From: Devosia sp. FJ2-5-3
GTDB lineage: Bacteria > Pseudomonadota > Alphaproteobacteria > Rhizobiales > Devosiaceae
Length of the DNA: 64,000 nt
Assembly (NCBI RefSeq): GCF_029201545.1
Contig: NZ_CP104007.1
Coordinates: 3,258,501 to 3,322,500 of the forward strand
Direction: 5' to 3'
Within the stretch, counting starts at the first letter, position 1; every line of letters begins with the position of its first letter. The notes beneath the pieces are model-generated. The model was not told the origin of the DNA and did not search any database. It saw only the letters and a program-made list of their open reading frames with translations. Positions 1-8,825 of this stretch are shown in pieces. Both the position numbers and the translations under genes were made by a program.

Positions 1-208
1 GGATTTCCACTGCGCCGCCGGCTGCCCGCGCCGCTGTCACCAGCGGCACGGGGATGATGCCCTTTTCGGCAAGACACACGAGCCGTGCACCACGCCGCGC
101 AAAAAGCGTACCGACCTGGGTCATCAGGCTTGCCCGTTCCGGATCGCCGGGTCCCCGGTCGGAGGCGAAGATACCGATCGTCGGGCCGGAGGGGCTGATG
201 CTGCTCAT
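1..208 (-). CDS. Rossmann-fold nucleotide-binding-like protein, N-terminal part only
   Basis: The first 69 codons of a gene that runs off the left edge of the window. The start ATG at 208 lies three bases after the stop of the HerA-like gene, so the two are probably cotranscribed. The readable N-terminus begins MSSISPSGPTIGIFASDRG and continues with a strand-helix-strand pattern (GTLFARRGARLVCLAEKG), which resembles the LOG/SLOG type of Rossmann-like nucleotide-binding proteins. That assignment is an inference from fold pattern only. The catalytic part lies outside the window, so no function can be stated. Confidence 0.55.
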   Translation of the reverse strand, partial: MSSISPSGPTIGIFASDRGPGDPERASLMTQVGTLFARRGARLVCLAEKGIIPVPLVTAARAAGGAVEI

Positions 209-211
209 GGT

Positions 212-1723
212 CTATCGCTTCCCCGAGAGGCCACCGAGAATGCCTCGCACCAGTGCATTGCCCAGCTTGTTGGCCACGGTGCGGGCAAAGGAATTGACGG
301 CCGCTTCGGTTGGCGTCTGCCGGCTCGAACTGCGCTTGGGCTGGCTGGTCCGCTGCAGGCGATCCATTTCCTTGGCCCTGGCTTCTGCCGCCTTGCGATC
401 GGCTTCCTCGAGCTTGCTGCGCTCCTCCACCAGCTGACGCTCGCGCGCCCGTCGCTGCAGGATCTCAAAGGCCGATTCCCGGTCGATGACACTGTCATAG
501 AGCCCACCCACCGGCGAATTGGCGACGATGGCCTCGCGCTCGGCAGGACCAACCGGCCCGACCTGCGCCGAAGGCGGACGGATCAGCGTGCGCCCCACCA
601 TCGAGGGGATGCCCTTGTCCTCCAGCACCGAGACCAGCGCCTCGCCGATCCCCATCTGGGTAATCACCTCGGATGTCGAGAAAGCCGGATTGGGCCTGAA
701 CGTATCGGCCGCCACCTTCACCGCCTTCTGTTCGCGCGGCGTATAGGCGCGCAGCGCATGCTGCACGCGATTGGACAGCTGCGCCAGCACGCTCTCGGGA
801 ATATCGACCGGGTTCTGCGTCACGAAATAAACGCCGACACCCTTGGAGCGGATCAGCTTGACCACCTGCTCCACCTTGTCGATCAACGCCTTGGGCGCGT
901 CATCGAACAAAAGATGCGCCTCGTCGAAGAAGAACACCAGCTTGGGCTTGTCGAGGTCACCGACTTCCGGCAATTCCTCGAACAGCTCGGACAGGAGCCA
1001 CAGCAGGAAGGTCGAATAGAGCCGCGGCGACTGCATGAGCTGGTCGGCGGCAAGGATGGACACAAAGCCGCGCCCATCGCTGTCAGTTCGCATGAGGTCC
1101 GCGATCTCGAGCGCCCGCTCACCGAAGAAATGGTCTGCGCCCTGCTGCTCAAGCACCAGCAATGCCCGCTGGATCGCGCCGATCGAGGCCGTGGTCACAT
1201 TGCCATAGCGGCCGGAAATTTCCTTTGCCCGCTCCTGCACATTGGTCAGCAGCGCCCGGAGATCCTTCAGATCGAGCAGCAGCAGGCCATCATCGTCGGC
1301 AACGCGGAAGGCGATATTGAGCACGCCTTCCTGCGTGTCGTTGAGATCGAGAATGCGGCTGAGCAGCACCGGGCCCATTTCCGAGATCGTAGCGCGGACC
1401 GGATGGCCCTGCTTGCCGAAGAGATCCCAGAACACCACCGGAAACACATCGTCGCGGAAATCGTCAAAGCCGATGACCTCGGCGCGCTCGGTCTGCCACT
1501 TCTGTGCCTGGCCCATCTTGGAAATGCCCGAAAGGTCACCCTTGATGTCGGAGGCGAACACCGGCACCCCGGCGGCAGAAAATCCCTCGGCCAGCACCTG
1601 CAGGCTCACCGTCTTGCCGGTGCCCGTCGCCCCGGTAATCAGCCCATGGCGATTGCCATATTTTAGCGCGAGATATTCCGGCCTGTCGCTCGTCCCCAGA
1701 TAGATCTTGCCGTCGACGAGCAT
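212..1723 (-). CDS. HerA-like ATPase of the DUF853 (YjgR) family
   Basis: A 503-residue P-loop ATPase of the FtsK/HerA superfamily. The Walker A motif GATGTGKT lies near residues 31-38 and a Walker B-like FFFDEAHLLF near 265. The sensor-like VTQNPVD segment follows, as expected for the DUF853/YjgR family, whose cellular role is not well established. The C-terminus is a charged, probably coiled-coil segment rich in Arg, Glu and Ala, followed by a tail with FARTVANKLGNALVRGILGG. An in-frame GTG lies at 1732, but the ATG at 1723 is preceded at the right distance by AGGTG. It probably forms an operon with the partial gene ending the window on its downstream side. Confidence 0.88.
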   Translation of the reverse strand: MLVDGKIYLGTSDRPEYLALKYGNRHGLITGATGTGKTVSLQVLAEGFSAAGVPVFASDIKGDLSGISKMGQAQKWQTERAEVIGFDDFRDDVFPVVFWDLFGKQGHPVRATISEMGPVLLSRILDLNDTQEGVLNIAFRVADDDGLLLLDLKDLRALLTNVQERAKEISGRYGNVTTASIGAIQRALLVLEQQGADHFFGERALEIADLMRTDSDGRGFVSILAADQLMQSPRLYSTFLLWLLSELFEELPEVGDLDKPKLVFFFDEAHLLFDDAPKALIDKVEQVVKLIRSKGVGVYFVTQNPVDIPESVLAQLSNRVQHALRAYTPREQKAVKVAADTFRPNPAFSTSEVITQMGIGEALVSVLEDKGIPSMVGRTLIRPPSAQVGPVGPAEREAIVANSPVGGLYDSVIDRESAFEILQRRARERQLVEERSKLEEADRKAAEARAKEMDRLQRTSQPKRSSSRQTPTEAAVNSFARTVANKLGNALVRGILGGLSGKR

Positions 1724-1866
1724 GCTGGTCACCTGTGTCAGTCTCTAGTGTTGGGCGTTTATAGCCGGGCGAAGGGGCGGCGAACAAGGCAAGGCCTTCA
1801 GCAAGCTGTTCACCAATGCAGACGCTTTTGCTCGCTGCCACCGTGATTTGCCGCCACACTGTCGTC

Positions 1867-3147
1867 ATGCGCAATCTCACCGCCCCCAATCGCCGCCTTT
1901 TTGTCGCTGGTCTCGCCGGGCTGGCTGCCAGCCTGCCCATTGCCGCGCAGGCACAGACCGGGCTCGTCGGCGATGGCACGACGGACCAGACATCGGCGCT
2001 TCAGGCGGCCATCGACAGCGCCAATGGGCGCCTCACCCTGCCTGCAGGTCGGTTCCGGGTGTCGAGCCTGCGCCTGCCCAGCAATATTCTCATCGAGGGT
2101 GTTCCGGGCGCGACCTGGCTGGTCACTTCAGGCGGCATGGCCGCCTCGGCCTCGGCGCAGTCCGGCATCGTGCTGCGCGATATCGGCTTTACCGGCGACA
2201 GCGGCGACGCGCCCCTTCTCGGTTTTGAAGAGTGCACCGGCATCACCGTCGAGCGCTGCGGTTTTCGCGACAGCCCGGCCATCGCGCTGGGCCTCCGCAC
2301 CTCCAGCGCCACTATCCGCGATTGCGATTTTTCCGGCCATGGCGATGCCGCCATCCACTCGGTCGATAGTCTCGGCGTCATCGTCACCGGCAACACAATC
2401 GAGAAATGTGGCAATGCGGGCGTTCGCATCTGGCGCTCCGAAAACGGGCCGGATGGGTCCATCGTCTCCCACAACCGTATCCGCACCATCGACTGGCGCG
2501 GCGGCGGCAATGGCCAGAACGGCAATGGCATCAATGTCTATCTCGCCGATCAGGTGATCGTTGCCGACAACCACATCAGCGATTGCGCCTTCACTGCGGT
2601 GCGTCTCAACACCACCCACAATTGCCAGGTCACCGGCAATCTCTGTTTCAATTCGCGGGAAGTGGCGATCTTTTCCGAGTTCGGTTTTTCCGGCTCCATC
2701 GTCTCGGACAATGTCATCGACGGCGCCGCCACCGGCATCGCCATCACCAATCTCGACACCGGCGGCCAGATCGCCATTTGCGCCGGCAATATCGTGCGCA
2801 ACATTTTTCCGCGCTCCGAAGTCAATCCGGACACCCGGCCGATCGGCATTCTCGTCGAGGCTGAAGTGGCGCTCACCGGCAATCTCGTCGCCAACAGCCC
2901 CGGCGCCGGCATCATCGCCGGCTGGGGTCCCTATCTCCGCAATGTCGCGGTTTCGGGCAATATCGTCACCGAGAGCACCATCGGCATCGGCGTCAGCGTC
3001 GTCGACGGCGTCGGCGCCGTCACCCTCTCGGGCAACCTCGTCTCCGGCGCCACCGAAGGCGACATCGTCGGCATGCGCTGGACCGAAATCGCGGAGCGCG
3101 ATCTCCTGGGGAATGCCGGCAAGTACGGGCATGTGCGGGTCATGTAA
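1867..3147 (+). CDS. TIGR03808-type Tat-exported parallel beta-helix protein
   Basis: A 426-residue secreted protein. The N-terminus MRNLTAPNRRLFVAGLAG is a twin-arginine signal with hydrophobic core and an AQA cleavage site near residue 30. The rest is a string of short repeats with N-G-I/V-x-I patterns (for example ITVERCGF, IVSDNVIDGA, VAVSGNIVTE) typical of right-handed beta-helix, pectin-lyase-fold proteins. An upstream in-frame ATG at 1816 would add 17 residues before the Tat motif, so 1867 is preferred. Proteins of this family are common in Rhizobiales, and their role is unknown. It is divergent from the HerA-like gene. Confidence 0.82.
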   Translation: MRNLTAPNRRLFVAGLAGLAASLPIAAQAQTGLVGDGTTDQTSALQAAIDSANGRLTLPAGRFRVSSLRLPSNILIEGVPGATWLVTSGGMAASASAQSGIVLRDIGFTGDSGDAPLLGFEECTGITVERCGFRDSPAIALGLRTSSATIRDCDFSGHGDAAIHSVDSLGVIVTGNTIEKCGNAGVRIWRSENGPDGSIVSHNRIRTIDWRGGGNGQNGNGINVYLADQVIVADNHISDCAFTAVRLNTTHNCQVTGNLCFNSREVAIFSEFGFSGSIVSDNVIDGAATGIAITNLDTGGQIAICAGNIVRNIFPRSEVNPDTRPIGILVEAEVALTGNLVANSPGAGIIAGWGPYLRNVAVSGNIVTESTIGIGVSVVDGVGAVTLSGNLVSGATEGDIVGMRWTEIAERDLLGNAGKYGHVRVM

Positions 3148-3149
3148 AA

Positions 3150-3308
3150 ACCCCCTCCCTACCCTCCCCTCAAGGGGGAGGGTTTCTGCCGGTGTTTTGG
3201 CACCATCTCGCACCCTCCTCGCCGACAGAGACGCCTACACCCCTAATTCTCCGCTCCTTCGTCACCCTCCCCCTTGAGGGGAGGGCTAGCGCAGCTTGGG
3301 AGGGGGTA
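3150..3308. repeat. Composite C-rich/G-rich palindromic intergenic repeat module
   Basis: Two palindromic arms (CTCCCCTCAAGGGGGAG near 3164 and CTCCCCCTTGAGGGGAG near 3268) bracket about 80 bases that include a GCCGGTG word. The outer ends (CCCCCTCCC and GGGAGGGGG) can also pair. The same arrangement recurs at eight other intergenic loci in this window. It fills the gap between two convergent genes, so it could also act as a transcription barrier. Confidence 0.8.
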
Positions 3309-3317
3309 ACTGAGGCC

Positions 3318-4316
3318 TCACACCACAGCGCGCAGTTCCCCGATCACGGCCTTGCGGACACTCTTCACCTCCTGCCGCGCAAACCTCTCCAGCACCGCCT
3401 TCTGCCCAGCATCCGGATCGGCATATTTCAACAGCACGCCCGCGATCATCGCCTGGCTGGCCGCGATATGCCCGTCATCGCATTTGAGCGCATAGCCCCA
3501 GCCCTTGTCGCGAATGGCGCCGCATTGCACGCCGTCGGCGCCGACCTTCTGCATGACGCGCCCGCCAAAGGCCTCCATCACGACACTATCGAAGTGGCCG
3601 GTCCCGGCCACGAGATGGGGATGGCTCGTCGCCGCATCGAACAGCGCCGTCGCCGCGGCCGCATGCCCGGCATCCAGTCCCTTGCCCGAGCTCATGCGTG
3701 CAAAACCCAGCGCCCAGGCCCGCAGCGGCGCCGCCCAGGTGGGGATCGAACACCCATCCGTACCGCAACGATCTTCCGTCAGGCTCTCGCCGATCACCGC
3801 CTCGACCGAAGCGCGCACCGCCCGCTGCACATCATGCTCGCGGCTCACATAATCCATCGTCGGCACGCCCATGGCCAGCGCCACGCTCAGCATGCCGGCG
3901 TGTTTGCCCGAGCAATTATTGTGCAAGGCACTCGGCCCCTGCCCAGACACCCGCACCGCCTCGCGCGCCGCGCCATTGGTCGGCATATGCGCGCCGCATT
4001 CGAGATCGGCCACCGAAAGCCCCATCCGATCGAGGAATTGGCTCACCCCGGCCACATGCGCATCCTCGCCATGGTGCGAGGCGCAGGCCAGTGCCAGTTC
4101 TTCGCTGGTCTGGTGGAATTTCTCGATGGCGTGGCGGTCGAACATGGCCAGCGCCTGCATGGATTTGATCGCCGAACGCGGAAACACCGGCCGCTCGATG
4201 TCGCCCGCCGAGGCGATGATCTGCCCATCCGCATCCATCACTACGAAGGCGCCGCGATGGCGGTTCTCCACCCAATTGCCGCGAACGACCTCAGCGAGAA
4301 CGGGATTGGCATCCAT
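3318..4316 (-). CDS. Type III L-asparaginase (Rhizobium etli ReAV family)
   Basis: A 332-residue enzyme that hydrolyses L-asparagine to aspartate and ammonia. It matches the ReAV-type asparaginase family (PF06089), which is unrelated to the E. coli enzymes. The catalytic and zinc-site residues fall on the same numbers as I recall for ReAV: Ser48 and Lys51 in RSAIKS, Cys135 and Lys138 in NCSGKHAG, and Cys189 in DGCSIP. This numbering also supports the chosen start. No signal peptide is seen, so it is cytoplasmic. It stands alone, convergent with the TIGR03808 gene and with a small SH3 gene upstream on the same strand. Confidence 0.92.
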   Translation of the reverse strand: MDANPVLAEVVRGNWVENRHRGAFVVMDADGQIIASAGDIERPVFPRSAIKSMQALAMFDRHAIEKFHQTSEELALACASHHGEDAHVAGVSQFLDRMGLSVADLECGAHMPTNGAAREAVRVSGQGPSALHNNCSGKHAGMLSVALAMGVPTMDYVSREHDVQRAVRASVEAVIGESLTEDRCGTDGCSIPTWAAPLRAWALGFARMSSGKGLDAGHAAAATALFDAATSHPHLVAGTGHFDSVVMEAFGGRVMQKVGADGVQCGAIRDKGWGYALKCDDGHIAASQAMIAGVLLKYADPDAGQKAVLERFARQEVKSVRKAVIGELRAVV

Positions 4317-4401
4317 GAAAAAAACTCCGGTCCAGAACTGTTCTTGTGGAACAGCGCGGGACCGGAAAAGTCAACTGCATGGGAGGAGGCAATTTGGCCG
4401 A

Positions 4402-4740
4402 TCAGAAGTCCCAGTCGGCCACTGGGGTGAGATAGCGGGAGTTGACCCATCCCCGCACATCGTTGCGATCCACAAGGCACCAGTCTGCGCCGGCCCTGAC
4501 TGCAATGCAGCGCTCGACCCAGACATGCGCGCCGGGCTTGAAGGCGCCGACCTTCTGCGAATAGCTGGCCGGCCATTTGCGCACATTGAGCTGGTCCCAG
4601 CGGGCCAGATTGGACACCTTGGCCATCCCATCCACCGCATAGCCGGCGGCCGTGGCAGGCTGGGTGGCAAAGGCCGCGGCGGCGGTGATGACAATCCCGC
4701 AAAGCCCGGCGATCAGCAGCTTTTCCTGTGTCTTGTTCAT
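4402..4740 (-). CDS. Small secreted SH3-like (SH3b) domain protein
   Basis: A 112-residue protein with an N-terminal signal peptide or membrane anchor (MNKTQEKLLIAGLCGIVITAAAAFATQPATA). One bacterial SH3-type domain follows (LNVRKWPASYSQKVGAFKPGAHVWVERC, then GWVNSRYLTPV). Such domains bind peptidoglycan or peptides in the periplasm. The start at 4740 has a GGGGGG-type ribosome site just upstream; a longer in-frame start at 4776 would place charged residues before the signal and is less likely. Function beyond the domain is unknown. Confidence 0.75.
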   Translation of the reverse strand: MNKTQEKLLIAGLCGIVITAAAAFATQPATAAGYAVDGMAKVSNLARWDQLNVRKWPASYSQKVGAFKPGAHVWVERCIAVRAGADWCLVDRNDVRGWVNSRYLTPVADWDF

Positions 4741-4943
4741 GGCGCCCCCCTTGGAGATCTGCTTGGTGTTGGACACGAACCTAGCCGGCTGGCTTGAACC
4801 CTTGCTGATCCCGACGTTCAGCTAGCGTTCATCTCGACACCGCCGCAAAAACGACCCCAGCGAATTGGCAGGGCGGCTGAACCGTCATAGTCTGGGTTCT
4901 GGAGACGCAGGCAAATCCGCCAGCGATTTGAGGAGGTTCGACG

Positions 4944-5798
4944 ATGGGCAAGATCCTGGTGACCGGCGGCAGCGGCAAGCTGGGACGGGCGGTCCTGCGC
5001 GACCTCGTCGCTCATGGCAATGATGTGCTCAATCTCGACCAGGCGCCGCCACCCGAGCCGATCTGCCCGAGCGTGAAGATCGACCTCACCAATTTCGGCG
5101 AAGTCGCCGCCGCCATCATGGGCGGGATCGACGAGCGCGGCGGGCCCTTCGACGCCGTCGTCCATCTGGCCGCCATTCCCGCGCCGGGCCTTGCCGCCAA
5201 TGCCCGCACCTTCACCAATAATGTCACGGCCAGCTACAATATCTTCGAGGCCTGCCGCCTCGCCGGCATCAAGAATATCGTCTTTGCCTCGAGCGAGACC
5301 GTGCTCGGCCTGCCCTTCGACACGCCCCCGCCCTATGCGCCGGTTGATGAGGAATATTATCCGCGCCCGGAAAGCGCCTATTCACTGGGCAAGCTGGTCG
5401 ACGAAACCATCGCCGCCCAATTCTGCCGCTGGGACCCGGAGCTGCGCATGGTCGGCCTGCGCTTTTCCAACGTCATGTATCCCGAGGACTACGCCGCCTT
5501 CCCCAAATTCGACACCGATCCGACGGCGCGAAAATGGAACCTCTGGGGCTATATCGACGCGCGCGACGGAGCCCAGGCGGTGCGCCGCGCCATCCTCGCC
5601 GACTTCAAGGGCTTTGAGGCCTTCATCATCGCCAATGCCGACTCGGTCATGAGCCGCTCGAGCGCCTCGCTCCTCGCCGAAGTCTTTCCCGGCGTCGAGC
5701 AGAAGGGCAATATCTCCACCAATTCCACCCTGCTCTCCATCGAAAAAGCCAAGCGCATGCTGGGCTATTCGCCCCAATATAGCTGGCGCCACCAATAG
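4944..5798 (+). CDS. NAD-dependent epimerase/dehydratase family protein
   Basis: A 284-residue extended short-chain dehydrogenase. It has the dinucleotide-binding VTGGSGKLG motif at the N-terminus, VFASSETVLG carrying the catalytic Ser/Thr region, and the YxxxK pair in AYSLGK. The insertion pattern resembles nucleoside-diphosphate-sugar epimerases or uronate dehydrogenases, so the substrate is a sugar derivative by inference only. GAGGAGG lies seven bases before the ATG. The neighbours (SH3 protein, DUF3422) do not suggest a pathway. Confidence 0.85.
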   Translation: MGKILVTGGSGKLGRAVLRDLVAHGNDVLNLDQAPPPEPICPSVKIDLTNFGEVAAAIMGGIDERGGPFDAVVHLAAIPAPGLAANARTFTNNVTASYNIFEACRLAGIKNIVFASSETVLGLPFDTPPPYAPVDEEYYPRPESAYSLGKLVDETIAAQFCRWDPELRMVGLRFSNVMYPEDYAAFPKFDTDPTARKWNLWGYIDARDGAQAVRRAILADFKGFEAFIIANADSVMSRSSASLLAEVFPGVEQKGNISTNSTLLSIEKAKRMLGYSPQYSWRHQ

Positions 5799-5908
5799 GC
5801 CCGGCTAATCTGTCGCAGTCGATTTGCCCGATGGTCTTATTGCCATTGGGGGGCCGGGTCACACACTCTGTCCCCCTGCCCATTTTCTCGGGCACCTAGG
5901 ACCAGACC

Positions 5909-7171
5909 ATGCCGCCCCTTTTGCTGACAGAGCACCCCTATCGCCAGGCCATCATGGACGAGGTCCATGCGCGCCCCATCGATATCATCGCCGGCCCAGG
6001 CCGCCTGCGGCGACTGGTCTTCGTCATGCCATCCGTGTCGGGCGCCATGATGCGCGTCTTCGACGCCTTTGCCGCATTCTGCGCCGAGGCCGGCCACCCC
6101 GCGCCCAGCGCCACGACGCGCCAGCACAGTTTCAACACCGCGGCGCACCACGTCACCTGGGAATTCCATACAGAATTCGTCACCATCACCTGGCGCAGCG
6201 ACCTTGAGGATTGGGAAAACTGGCCCGAGGATATCGGCCTGTCCGCCATCGCCGATGGTCTGCTGATCGGCGCCATGCGCATCGACGTGACCAATCAGGA
6301 CATGATTCCGGACGCACTCATTCCCGGTTTTGACCTGGCAAGCCTCTGCCTGCCAGACATCGAAAGCGGCAATGCCCAGGTCGCCACCGACTTCGTCGCC
6401 GATGAGGACAGCTTTATCCGCTTCGAGCTGGCCGCCGGCCGGCTGACCCAGCTGCGCCGCTCGATCGTCGTGCGCCGCCTGATGGAAGTCGAAACCTATC
6501 GCACCATGGCCCTGCTCGGCCTGCCGCTCGCCCGCGAAGCGGGACCGGAGTTGCGCAGTATCGAGCTTGAGCTGACCACACAGATCGAAAGCCTTTCGGA
6601 CGCAGGGACGCCGGAAAACATCCAGGCGGCGCTCGATGCGCTCCATGCGCTGTCGGTGCGGTCGGGCCAGCTCTCGGAACGGCTCGGCTATCGTTTCGCC
6701 GCCGGCCAGGCCTATGGCGACGTGCTGCGCCGCCGCCTCGCCAATCTGCGCGAAAACTCGACCCCGCGCGGCTCGACCCTCACCCATTATATCGGCAATC
6801 GTGTCGATCCGGGGCTGGCCACCTGCGCGGCCATGGAAAAGCGCCTGCAGGTCGTGTCGGAAAAGATCGAGCGCGCCGTCGGCATGCTCAATGTCCGCAT
6901 CGGGGTCGACATGCAGGTGCAAAACGCCAAGCTGCTCGACAATATCGCCCGCACCGCCCGCAGCCAGTTCCTGCTCCAGCGCACGGTGGAGGGTCTTTCG
7001 ACCATTGCCATCAGCTACTACCTGCTCGGCATCATCAGCTACGCTTTGGCCGGCCCGCTCGCCCAGCTGCACTGGGACAAGACCATGACCCTATCCCTGG
7101 CCGCGCCCTTCGTGCTGGTCTTCGTCTGGGCCATGGTCCGCTACATCCGCAACTCCCACGACAAGCACTGA
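5909..7171 (+). CDS. DUF3422 family inner-membrane protein
   Basis: A 420-residue protein of the DUF3422 family of Proteobacteria, with no known function. The N-terminal domain is soluble and starts HPYRQAIMDEVHARP, a family signature. A long helical, probably coiled-coil stretch is followed by a C-terminal hairpin of two membrane helices (STIAISYYLLGIISYAL and LSLAAPFVLVFVWAMVRYI). The topology resembles CorA-like proteins, but no GMN motif is visible. It is convergent with the rhamnose operon. Confidence 0.85.
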   Translation: MPPLLLTEHPYRQAIMDEVHARPIDIIAGPGRLRRLVFVMPSVSGAMMRVFDAFAAFCAEAGHPAPSATTRQHSFNTAAHHVTWEFHTEFVTITWRSDLEDWENWPEDIGLSAIADGLLIGAMRIDVTNQDMIPDALIPGFDLASLCLPDIESGNAQVATDFVADEDSFIRFELAAGRLTQLRRSIVVRRLMEVETYRTMALLGLPLAREAGPELRSIELELTTQIESLSDAGTPENIQAALDALHALSVRSGQLSERLGYRFAAGQAYGDVLRRRLANLRENSTPRGSTLTHYIGNRVDPGLATCAAMEKRLQVVSEKIERAVGMLNVRIGVDMQVQNAKLLDNIARTARSQFLLQRTVEGLSTIAISYYLLGIISYALAGPLAQLHWDKTMTLSLAAPFVLVFVWAMVRYIRNSHDKH

Positions 7172-7193
7172 CACCGCGGCCCGTTACCCCCAC

Positions 7194-7259
7194 GATGTCA
7201 TTCCCGCGAAAGCGGGAACCTCTGTTAAACGGAGGTCCCCCCTTTCGCGGGGATGACCC
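7194..7259. repeat. Palindromic intergenic repeat (TTCCCGCGAAAGCGGGAA type)
   Basis: A pair of hairpin arms, CCCGCGAAAGCGGG and a diverged CCCCCTTTCGCGGGG, separated by ACCTCTGTTAAACGGAGGT. The same unit recurs at 46897 and 60482. This looks like a dispersed alphaproteobacterial palindromic element and not a gene-specific terminator. Confidence 0.75.
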
Positions 7260-7265
7260 GGTTTT

Positions 7266-7303
7266 GTCCCTCCCCCTTTCAGGAGGAGGTTAGGAGGGGG
7301 GGT
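7266..7303. repeat. Partial C-rich/G-rich intergenic repeat (half module)
   Basis: One arm pair of the composite module (CCTCCCCCTTTCAGGAGGAGG, then TAGGAGGGGGGG) lies between the convergent DUF3422 and rhaM genes. It matches the right half of the full modules at 8690 and 60579. Confidence 0.7.
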
Positions 7304-7317
7304 ACTTCTTTCTCCCC

Positions 7318-7650
7318 TCATTTCATCCAGAACATCGGCACCAGATCGACCGACAGCGGCTCGTTCTTCTCGTTCGTCGCCATCACATCGGCCATATGCG
7401 CCCACCAGCGCTTCATCACCTCGGTCTGCGGCAGCGCGTCCATAGTGTGGTCCACCCGCCGCCACAAAACGCCAAAGAGGATATTCGTCTCCTCATCGAG
7501 ATGGATCGAATAATCCCTCACCCCCGCCTCGTGGAGCAGATCCACCAGCTCGGGGAAAATCTCGTCATGGCGCTTTTTATATTCCGCCGCCATGCCGGGA
7601 TTGAGCTTCATCTTGAAGGCGTGTTTTTCGTAGTTTTGGTCGACGATCAT
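7318..7650 (-). CDS. rhaM: L-rhamnose mutarotase
   Basis: A 110-residue cytoplasmic enzyme that interconverts the alpha and beta anomers of L-rhamnose; the rhizobial equivalent is called RhaU. Family features visible are [38 protein letters not shown] and the C-terminal LVPMFWMK. The ATG at 7650 overlaps the stop of rhaQ in an ATGA arrangement, so the two are translationally coupled and this start is preferred over 7668. It is the last gene of the transport operon. In Rhizobium leguminosarum rhaK follows at this place; here the next gene is the unrelated, convergent DUF3422 gene. Confidence 0.93.
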   Translation of the reverse strand: MIVDQNYEKHAFKMKLNPGMAAEYKKRHDEIFPELVDLLHEAGVRDYSIHLDEETNILFGVLWRRVDHTMDALPQTEVMKRWWAHMADVMATNEKNEPLSVDLVPMFWMK

Positions 7651-8645
7651 GCTGTCCGCTGCTTCCACATCTTGAAAAGGATCGGCAGCGCAATGACCAC
7701 GATCAGAAGCGCCCCGATGAAAATCGACATCACAATCCCCGGCACGTTGAGCAGCCCCAGCCCAAAGGTCACGAGCCCCATGATCAAGGCGGCCAGCACC
7801 ACGCCGATGACGGAGCCGGCACCACCGAGGATCGACACCCCGCCCAGCACCACCATGGTGATCACTTCAAGCTCGAACCCCTGCGCAATCGAGGGCCGCG
7901 TCGAGCCCAACCGCGCCGTCAGCAGCACGGCGGCGATCCCGCTCATGAGCCCAGTGAGGCAAAACAGCACGAATTTGATCCGGTCCACCCGCACGCCGGA
8001 AAACTGCGCCGCCGTCGCATTATTGCCGATGGCAAACACCCGGCGCCCGAAATTGGTGTGGTGCAGCAGCACATAAAAGATCACCGCCGCGACGAGAAAC
8101 AGCACCAGCTCGAACGAGATCACCCACCAGACATAGCCCTGCCCGAACCAGGAAAAGCTCGCGGGATAGCCTTTGAAACTCTGGTCCCCCAGAATGATGT
8201 AGGCGATCCCGCGAAATAGGCTCATCGTGCCAATGGTGACGACGATGGATGGCAGTTTCAGCCCCGTCACCAGAAACCCGTTGAACGCCCCGCAGGCGAT
8301 CCCGACCGCCACGCCCACCGCCACCAGCATGGGCGTATCCGCCCCAAACTGCAGCGCCAGCCCCATCAGCGTCGAGGCTAGCGCAATGATCGAGGCGACC
8401 GAAAGATCAATCTCCCCGGTGATGATCACCAGCGCCATCGCCAGCGCAATGATCGCCTTCTCGGTGAAATTGAACGTCAGATCCGAAAGGCTCCAGGCGT
8501 TGAGGAAATAGGGCGAGGCAAAGGAATTGGCGACAAAGATCGCCACCGCCACCAGCACCAACAAACTCTCCCAACTCATCACCGCCGCCCGCACCGGATT
8601 ATCCAGCCGATCCGGCAGATGACGGGTGTGCGTGGTGTCAGTCAT
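7647..8645 (-). CDS. rhaQ: Rhamnose ABC transporter permease RhaQ
   Basis: A 332-residue CUT2-type permease with eight to ten hydrophobic segments and the family motif [16 protein letters not shown]. Later [15 protein letters not shown] matches the conserved cytoplasmic loop. It pairs with RhaP to form the membrane channel for L-rhamnose. The start at 8645 (MTDTTHTRH) has GGGAGG upstream. It is followed by rhaM with a four-base overlap and separated from rhaP by a palindromic repeat module. Confidence 0.92.
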   Translation of the reverse strand: MTDTTHTRHLPDRLDNPVRAAVMSWESLLVLVAVAIFVANSFASPYFLNAWSLSDLTFNFTEKAIIALAMALVIITGEIDLSVASIIALASTLMGLALQFGADTPMLVAVGVAVGIACGAFNGFLVTGLKLPSIVVTIGTMSLFRGIAYIILGDQSFKGYPASFSWFGQGYVWWVISFELVLFLVAAVIFYVLLHHTNFGRRVFAIGNNATAAQFSGVRVDRIKFVLFCLTGLMSGIAAVLLTARLGSTRPSIAQGFELEVITMVVLGGVSILGGAGSVIGVVLAALIMGLVTFGLGLLNVPGIVMSIFIGALLIVVIALPILFKMWKQRTA

Positions 8646-8689
8646 GCGAAAGCCCTCCCAAATCACTCATGACATTTGGGCGTGCCGTC

Positions 8690-8805
8690 ACCCCCTCCAA
8701 ACCTCCCCCTTCAATGGGGAGGTGCCAGGCCTGTGCGTACCCTCCCATCGTGCCGCACACGCGGAGAGACACCTCCCCCCTTGAGGGGGAGGATGGGTGG
8801 GGGGT
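8690..8805. repeat. Composite C-rich/G-rich palindromic repeat module inside the rha operon
   Basis: A full module: outer CCCCCT and GGTGGGGGG ends, an inner arm pair CCTCCCCCTTCAATGGGGAGG, then a second arm CCTCCCCCCTTGAGGGGGAGG. It lies between rhaP and rhaQ, which are transcribed from right to left, so it must be transcribed as part of the operon mRNA. Confidence 0.78.
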
Positions 8806-8825
8806 AAAACTGGAAAAGATCCCCA